Origin: Pseudomonas anguilliseptica
Lineage (GTDB): Bacteria; Pseudomonadota; Gammaproteobacteria; Pseudomonadales; Pseudomonadaceae
Length of the DNA: 64,000 nucleotides
Assembly (NCBI RefSeq): GCF_900105355.1
Contig: NZ_FNSC01000001.1
Span: forward strand, 2,480,001 to 2,544,000
Reading direction: 5' to 3'
Positions 57,502-64,000 of this stretch are shown piece by piece. The position numbers and the translations under genes were made by a program. Below the pieces are notes generated by a model. It was not told the origin of the DNA. It worked only from the letters and a program-made list of their open reading frames with translations, and searched no databases. Each line of letters starts with the position of its first letter. Position 1 is the first letter of the stretch.

Positions 57502-60501
57502 TAGATCCGCAAATAACAGGGTCAACAAGGGCACCGCAAACAGTGTTATCAGGGTCGCAAACAACTCGCCATAGACCAGCGAGACCGCCGCCGGGATCAG
57601 GTATTGCGCCTGTTCCGAGGTTTCCAGCAGCAGCGGCATCATCCCGGCAAGGGTGGTCACTGTGGTCAAAAAGATCGCCCGAAAGCGGCTGGCACCTGCC
57701 TCGACTAGGGCTTGATCGCGAGCCATACCGTCCTCCACCAGTTGGTTGTAAGTGGTCAGCAGCACCAGGCTGTCGTTCACAACAATGCCGGTCAGCGCCA
57801 GCATGCCGAAGAACGACAGCACGCTCAGCGGGATGTCGGCGATCAGGTGACCGGCGATGGCGCCGGCGATGCCAAAGGGAATCACCGACATGATTATGAA
57901 CGGCTGGCTATAGCTCTTCAGCGGCACGGCCAGCAGGGCGTAGATAAGCAGCAGGGCCAGCAGCAAAGCGTGTTGCAGCCCACCCTGCAGGGCACCTTCC
58001 TCTTCCAACTCGCCAGCGGCTTTGATTTCCAGCCCTGGATAGCGTTGGTGCAAGTCCTTGAACACTCCTGCGCGCAGCGCCACCATCAACTCACGGGCAC
58101 TGACGGTATTTTTGTCGAGGCGGGCGCGGATCATCGCCGCACGCTCGCCGTTGCGCCGCCAGATCGATGCGCTGACGTAATGCGATTGCACCTCGGCCAC
58201 CGCCGCCAGCGGCAGCCATTGTCCCTGCGGGGTCATGATGCGGGCTTGCAGCAAATCGTCGAGGGAGTCGCGCGCCGACTTCGGGTTACGTAGCTGCACC
58301 TTGAGTTCGTCGCCGCCGCGCTGCACCTCCAGGCCGCCATAGCGGTGGGCCACCTCGGCAGCCAACTGTTCTAAGGTGATGCCCAGGCGCCCGGCCTCAG
58401 GCTTGAGACGTAGATAGATCTCGGGCTGCGCGCCCTTGAGGTCATCGCGCACATCGACCACCCCGGCCAGCCCGCGCAAGGCGGCGCTGATCTGCTCGAC
58501 AGCGGTCTTGAGCACAACCTCGTCGCTAGCTTGCAGGGTCAAGGCGAAGCCGCCGCCGGTTTCCTCGGAGCCGGAGAACTCCAGCAGCGTCACCCCCTCC
58601 AGCGCGCCGACCTTGTCGCGCCAGCGGCGCACCAGTTCCTCCGCGCCCAGGCTGCGCTGGCGCTCGGGAGTCAGCTCAGCGTAGATCTCCACTTGCTGGG
58701 CGCTGTTGATCGCCGTCATCACTTTCTCGATGGGTGGGCGCTGCAGCTGCTCCGCGGCCATGGCTTCGCGGTTGACCTCCTCGGCCATGCGCTCCAGCCG
58801 TGCCGCGTGGGCCTGGGTCAGGGCGAAGGGGCTCTGCACGTCCATCTCCAACTTGACACTGATCAGGCTACCGGGCACCTCGGGAAAGAAACTGGTGCGC
58901 ACCTTGCCGGTCACCGCCAAGCCAATACCCAGGGTGGCCAGAGCGACAAAGCCGACCAGCGCGGCATAGCGATGGCGCAACACCTGATGCAATGCAGGCC
59001 GATAGCCATGGCGAATCACCCAGGCCGGCGTTGAGACTGGCTTGCAGGCGTGCCCAGCTCTGCGCCAGTCGCGAGCTACCAGGCTTACGCGTCAGGTCGA
59101 TGGCCGCCAGGTGGGCCGGGAGAATGAACTTGCTGTCCAGCAGGGAGAACAGCAGAGCAATGATCACCACGCCGGAGAAGCTGGCCAGGACCTTGCCCAG
59201 AGGATTGTCGATCAGCAGCATCGGGTAGAAGGCCGCCACCGAGGTCAGCACCCCGAACACCGTGGCGGTGGCCACCTTGTGCACACCGCTCTGGGTGCCG
59301 AGGATCGGATCGGCGATGCGACTGCGCTCGCTGAACACGCTTTCGCCGACCACGATGGCGTCATCCACCAGCACCCCCAGCACCACGATCATGCCGAAGG
59401 TGGTGATGTCGTTGAGCGAGTAGTCGAAGCGATCCCACCCCATCAGCCACAGGGTGCCGGCAATGGATACCGGAATACCCATGGCCACCCAGAAGGCCAG
59501 GCGCACGTTGAGAAACAACGAGAGAATGATCAGCACCAACAGCAGGCCCTGCACGGCGTTGCTCTTGAGCAGTGCCAGGCGATCGGTGATGTAGTCGCTC
59601 TGGTCGGCCCAGATATCGACCTTGATCCCTTCGGGCAACTCGCGGCGTAGCTGCCTGACCACTGCCTCGGCCGCCTCGCTGACCTTGAGCAGATTGCCCT
59701 TGCCGTCAATCTGGATCTCCAGGCCGATGGCCGGCAGGCCTTGGTAGCGCACCTGGCTTTGCGCCTCGACGAAGCCATCGGTGATGCGCGCGAGATCGCG
59801 CAGCAGCAGCTGGCTACCATCGGCGCGCACGCGGATAGTGCCGGCGGCGGTCTTCAGCTCCCCGCTGCGGTAGAGCAAGGAGCTCTGGTTGATCTTGGCC
59901 GCCACCTCGGCATAGTTCAGGCCATGGGCCTCGAGCCGTAGCGGGTCGAGCTCGATGCTGATCTCCGCGACTTCCTCGCCCCATTGGTTGATCTTGGATA
60001 TTTCCGGGCGCGCCTGCAGTTCAGCCTTGACCCGACGCCCCAGACGCTGCAGGACATCGGCCTCCACCGCGCCGTAGACCTGGACGATCAGCGCCGGGAA
60101 GTTGAACTCCTCGCGGCTGATGACCGGCCGCTCGGCCAGCTGCGGCAGACTGGCAATGGCGTCGACGCGAATCTTGATGTCGTCCAGCAGGCGCTCCAGC
60201 GGGTAGCCGCCGTCCTTCTTGACCCGCACGTAGGCGCTGGCGTCGCTGGAGAAACTGACGATGCGCTGCGCACCGGGCAGCCCCTCCAGAGCTTTCTCCA
60301 ACTTCTGCGCGACGGCCTCGTCGACCTGGGCGGCGCTGGCTCCGGGGTAGTAAACCGAGATGCCCACCGAGTCGGCTGGCACCTTGGGAAATCCCTCGAT
60401 GCGCATCTGCGAGACGCTGAGTAGGCCGGCCACCAGGATCAGGCCCATAAGCAGATTGGCCGCCACCGGGTTGCGGATAAACCAGTTGGTCAAGGCGTGC
60501 A

Positions 60502-61781
60502 TCAGCGAGTCGCTCCAGCAGCAAGACCTACGTCGGCAACGGCGTCCACGCGACCGGGCTCGGCCGTCACCTGAGTGCCCGGCACGAAACTGGCCAGGGG
60601 CGTCAGGACGATTCGCCAGACCTGCGCTGCACCATGCGGCTTGCCATCCCGGTCAGTGGCCGGCGGTGGAAGGTAGGGCGCCTCTTGGTCGGCGAACAGT
60701 GGCTGCACCCGGTAGCGGCGCAGGCGGTCGTCCCTGTCCAGGTACCAGACAAAGCCGTCGCGGGTATGCGCGCTCTGCGGTACCCGCAGCAGCGTGTCGA
60801 AGCGACGCCCCGGCAGCTGCACGCGAACAAACTCGCCGGGGAGCAGCGCGACCTGTGGTTGCGCCGTCGCCGATAGCACACCAGGTTGTTCGACGCTCAG
60901 ATACAGGCGACGCAGGCGGCTGTCGCGTTCAACTTGCCCGCCCTGCCGTTCCATCCTGGCGGGCCAGTGCTGGTCGCCGCGGATGTTCTGCACCTCGGCC
61001 TGGCGATCTTGCCAATCGGCCGCCAGCAGTTGCCACTGCTGCTCATCGAGCAACACCGGGATATCCAGGCGGCGGCTATCGAGCAGCTCGACCAGGGGCT
61101 GGCCGACCTCGACCGCATCGCCCGGGTTCACCGAGGTGCTGACAATTACCCCGTCGTAGGGCGCGCGCACTCGGGTGTAAGCCAGTTGCGTCTTGGCATC
61201 GCTGAGGGCCGCTTGGGCGGCCTGCAGTTCGGCCTGCGCGGCCTGCAGTTGCGGCTGGTGCAGGGTCAGGGGCGAGTCGGGCGCATCGCCCAGGGCCGCC
61301 CGCTGCCAATTGCGCTGCGCCTGTTGCGCCTGGCGCTGGGCCTGCAGATGCTCGACCTCGGCGCGGCGCAGGCGGTTGTTGGCCTCAGCCACGGCGGCGC
61401 GGTAGGCGCTGTCCTGCAAGCTGAGCAGCAGCTGGCCTTTGCGCACGGGGTTGCCTTCGCGCAACGTCGCTGCGATCTCGCGCACCTCACCGCGCACAAA
61501 GGCCTTGATGGTCGACTGCCAGCGTGGCTTGACCTCGGCCAATACGTTGACCTGAGCGGCGTGGCTGCTGGCGGCTACTTCCAGGTAGGACACCACTGCG
61601 CGGGCGTGCTGGGTCTGCGGTTGCAGAGCCAGCGCGGCCTGTTCGCCGGCCATCTCGTTCAGCGCGACCAGTACGGCGAGCAGCACCAGCAGCGCCGCTT
61701 AGGTTTGCCTGGCGGGCTGTCTGCCGGGTTCTGCTTGAGGTTGGCGGCGCTGGCATCGCGCTGCTGTTCAAATACGCTCAT
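60502..61781 (-). pseudogene. RND periplasmic adaptor (membrane fusion protein), frameshifted
   Basis: HlyD/AcrA-type adaptor linking the RND pump to the outer-membrane factor: barrel-sandwich halves around VRGEVREIAATLREGNPVRK and YTRVRAPYDGVIVSTSVNPG, a coiled-coil of Q/A-rich heptads between them, and a beta-barrel. GGAG precedes the ATG at 61781, which lies inside the end of the outer-membrane factor gene. The N-terminal 20-odd residues (MSVFEQQRDASAANLKQNPA...) leave the frame near 61695; one added G after AAG restores P-K-A-A-L-L-V-L-L-A-V. With that base the gene has 427 codons (426 aa). Start-proximal loss of the signal anchor makes it probably null. Confidence 0.85.
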
Positions 61782-63183
61782 CGTGCTTCTCCACTGCAAA
61801 GCCCAGCGCTTGCGCCAGGAGCACTCTGTTGTCCAGCCGGGCGGCTTTGGCCTGGATCAGGCGGGCATTGGTCTGCAGCAGTTTCAGGCGCGCATCGATC
61901 AGATCGAGGATGTCCACCAGGCCGCTGCGGTATCTGTCTTCGTAGAGTTGCTGCAACCGCTGTGCCTGGGTTTGCGCCGCGTGCAGGCGCTGCAGCTGCT
62001 GGCTGAGTGACTGTTCCTGGGCCAGGGCATTCTCGACCTCCTGCACGGCCGTCAGCAGCACCTTGCGATAGGCCCACCAACCGCCCTCGGCATCCGCCGC
62101 TGCGGCCTGGGCCTGGGCGCGCAAGCTGCCTGCGTTGAACAGCGGCTGGGTGATGCCGCCGACCAAGGACCAGACGCCGTCGCCGGCGCCACCGAACAAC
62201 GTGCTCATGGCACCCGATGCGGCGCTGCGGCCAAGGTTGCCGGACAGGTTGATCGACGGCAGCAGCGCCTTGTAGCTGGCTCGGGTCTGGGCGTCCAAGG
62301 CTTGCAGACGGTGAAACGCGGCCTGGATGTCGGGTCGGCGAGCCAACACGCGCGCCGGCAGTTGGCGGGGTGGCATGAGTATCTCCGGCAATGGTGCCTC
62401 GTCGACCAGCTGGGTTGCCTTGGGCATCCGTCCGAGCAACAGGTGCAAGCTCCGCCGGTTGCGCGCCAGGGCCTCAGTGCTGGCCATCAGGTCGGCGCGC
62501 GCGCTCTGCTGCTCCAGGCGCACAGCGGAGAGGTCTTCCAGGGGCACGCCGCCGCCTCGATAGCTGTCCAGCACGATGCGCTCGATCTGCTCCAGGGCCT
62601 CGAGCTGCTGCTGTTGGTTGCGCAGGCTGGCCTGCAGCGACCAGGCCTCGACCCAGGTGCGCAGAATGACCACGCTCAGGGCGTTACGTGCCGCGGCATA
62701 GTCCTGCGCCAAGGCCGCATCCTCGGTTCGCGCCGCCGCGCCCTGATCGGCCAGCTTGCCCCACAGGTCCAGTTCCCAAGCGAGGTTCAGGCCAAACTCA
62801 TAGGCCTGGCTGTGGCTGTAGTCGCGGTAGCTGCGGGTTTTGTTCCAGGCCAGGTCGAGGGCTGGATAGCGACGGGCGTCGACCGGCTTGAGCAGCAAGC
62901 CGGACGCCTTGAGTCGCAGCGCCAGCTGATTCAGATCCGGGTTGGCGCGTTGCGCCTCGTGCAGCAATTCGGCCAGCCGTGGGTGTCTGAACAGGTCGTC
63001 CAGACTGTCGAAGAAGGGTTGTTCCTCCACCACGGACGCCGACTCGGCCTGCCAGCGTACAGGAAGGTCCACACGCGCCTGTTCGGCGCTGCGTTCAGGC
63101 GCTGTCAGTGAGCTGCAGCCTGCTTGCAACAGGGCTGCCAGCAGCCAGCCCAGCGTCGCGACACGCCTCGAATCGATAGACAT
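61768..63183 (-). CDS. RND efflux outer-membrane factor (TolC/NodT family lipoprotein)
   Basis: A 471-residue outer-membrane channel protein with a lipoprotein leader (LGWLLAALLQAGC; Cys near residue 23) and two OEP repeats (about 90-270 and 290-460), rich in Q/A/L heptads. It has typical motifs WELDLWGKLADQGAAARTED and ARRPDIQAAFHRLQALDAQTR. GAGGG lies before ATG 63183; an ATG at 63195 that overlaps the DUF418 stop is also possible. It is the only intact gene of the tripartite set. Confidence 0.9.
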   Translation of the reverse strand: MSIDSRRVATLGWLLAALLQAGCSSLTAPERSAEQARVDLPVRWQAESASVVEEQPFFDSLDDLFRHPRLAELLHEAQRANPDLNQLALRLKASGLLLKPVDARRYPALDLAWNKTRSYRDYSHSQAYEFGLNLAWELDLWGKLADQGAAARTEDAALAQDYAAARNALSVVILRTWVEAWSLQASLRNQQQQLEALEQIERIVLDSYRGGGVPLEDLSAVRLEQQSARADLMASTEALARNRRSLHLLLGRMPKATQLVDEAPLPEILMPPRQLPARVLARRPDIQAAFHRLQALDAQTRASYKALLPSINLSGNLGRSAASGAMSTLFGGAGDGVWSLVGGITQPLFNAGSLRAQAQAAAADAEGGWWAYRKVLLTAVQEVENALAQEQSLSQQLQRLHAAQTQAQRLQQLYEDRYRSGLVDILDLIDARLKLLQTNARLIQAKAARLDNRVLLAQALGFAVEKHDERI

Positions 63184-63191
63184 GGCGACCC

Positions 63192-64000
63192 TCATGACGG
63201 CTCAACCGAGCCGTTTACGGGTTGCCCACGGCCCTTACTCAGCACACGCCACAACCCCTCGAAGGGACCGTACTGGAAACGTGCCAGCCAGGCATTGGCA
63301 AACAGCAGTTGCACCAGCCAGATGGCGGCGCAGACGCCCATCAGTTCACCAACCCAGGCCATGGCCATAGAACAGGCTGGTGGCGATCAGCGTCTGGCTC
63401 AGGTAGAGGGTTAACGCCATGCGCCCGGCGTTGCCCAGCCACTGCAACAACCTAAGTGCGGCGAAACGCTTGCAGAGCCACATCACCAGGCCGAGGTAAG
63501 CGCCGGCCAGCAGCAGGCTGGCAAAATAATTAGGCAGCTGGCCAACAGAGGCGGAAAAAGCGTACTGCCACTGGTGTTGCTGATTCAGCCACAGCCCCCA
63601 CAGCGTCAGCGGCAAGCCCAAGGCGAATCCCAACAACATCAGTCGAATATAAAAGCCACTGGAACGCTGAGCACTGGTGATGCCCAGGCGATACAACGCC
63701 ATGCCAAGCAGCATCAGGGCGCACACACGCCAGATCAGAAACAGTGGGAACAGCCCCAGATGCATCTCCAGCGCGGCTTCAATGCGCAATTCTAATTGGG
63801 TCAGCCAGGTGCCTTGCATCAGGGCAATTTCACGAGTCAGGGCGGCAGCATCCGGTTGCCACTTGGCCTGGGCCTCGGCGTCGACTGCGCCGCCGTCCAC
63901 CAGGATAAGCAGCACGGGTACGGTCAACAGCACGCCCGCCAGGATGATCTGACGCGCCGGCGGCCAGTTGCGCAACCCCATGATCAGCAAGGCGCACAGG
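63192..64000 (-). pseudogene. DUF418 membrane protein, frameshifted, cut by window end
   Basis: A DUF418-family protein with several membrane helices (LFLIWRVCALMLLGMALYRLG, GNAGRMALTLYLSQTLIATSLFYGHGLGW). After GLGW the frame meets TGA at 63346, but in another frame the family's C-terminal block continues: E-L-M-G-V-C-A-A-I-W-L-V-Q-L-L-F-A-N-A-W-L and F-Q-Y-G-P-F-E-G-L-W-R, ending at TGA 63192. A few missing bases in the GGTTGGT tract explain it (loss of one GGTTG-like unit, or one extra base). The 5' end lies beyond the window. It precedes the efflux operon, with its stop overlapping the next start. Confidence 0.82.

Larger units (their letters stand above)
56241..60502 (-). pseudogene. RND efflux pump permease, broken by frameshift and IS630
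   Basis: Inner-membrane proton-driven RND pump. The N-terminal half (60502 to about 59020) has TM1 and the first periplasmic and TM domains (MGIPVSIAGTLWL, GMIVVLGVLVDDAIVVGESV). The frame then shifts near 59025 by one extra base; the C-terminal half runs from about 59019 to 57504, with VYGELFATLITLFAVPLL. IS630 copy 2 then interrupts it at CTAG. Across the IS the frame resumes as L-G-R-L-W-C-V-V-R-G-K and ends at TGA, 56241. Removing IS, one TA and the extra base gives 1025 codons (1024 aa), the normal size. Its ATG overlaps the adaptor stop (TGATG). Confidence 0.9.

Overview
The window is a chromosomal segment of a Pseudomonas. The case rests on an MvaT-type H-NS analogue beside purU and a PctA-like amino-acid chemoreceptor (an order resembling the P. 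aeruginosa mvaT-purU-pct region), the second glycine-cleavage operon gcvH-gcvP-glyA-sdaA-gcvT, a Pseudomonas-type REP hairpin and LexA-type SOS boxes. The species cannot be fixed from this sequence alone.

Layout. 1-7.3 kb: mvaT, purU, a CBS-domain gene whose stop codon was replaced by an IS5-family insertion, a PctA-like chemoreceptor and a HerA-like ATPase. 7.4-12 kb: an IS30-family element, an orphan periplasmic binding protein, two lipoproteins and an M14 carboxypeptidase. 12-19.9 kb: the glycine/serine catabolic operon behind a consensus sigma-54 promoter with two upstream GcsR-like sites. 19.9-25.8 kb: DUF1302, DUF1329 and a MalT-like LuxR regulator. 25.5-29 kb: a SirB1-like gene that reads antisense through the regulator's 3' end, leucine dehydrogenase, and SOS-controlled yebG. 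29-36.5 kb: a fecI-fecR-TonB receptor-DUF3649-PepSY-DUF3325 iron-uptake cluster whose PepSY gene is cut by an IS630-family element. 36.6-41.7 kb: psiE-like gene, SWIM/SNF2 helicase, a frameshifted AraC regulator and a second orphan binding protein. 41.9-47.7 kb: an arsenic island with acr3 (apparently carrying an internal in-frame deletion), an ArsC-ArsR fusion, arsH, a small phosphatase, ynfA, GAPDH and arsJ. 48-54.8 kb: EamA transporter, AAA ATPase, SOS-controlled DNA polymerase II and rlhA, with three copies of a 75-bp hairpin repeat. 54.8-64 kb: a decaying zone with a second IS5, an integrase remnant, a second IS630 copy, and a tripartite efflux operon in which the pump, the adaptor and the upstream DUF418 gene are all broken.

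The main theme is gene loss through insertion sequences and single-base frameshifts. Where I could rebuild the ancestral frame (PepSY 508 aa, RND pump 1024 aa, adaptor 426 aa, AraC regulator 292 aa) the arithmetic closes exactly. I found no CRISPR array, prophage, rRNA or tRNA. The strongest leads are the shortened Acr3 inside an otherwise complete arsenic operon with poorly explained passenger genes, and the architecture of the gcv control region.
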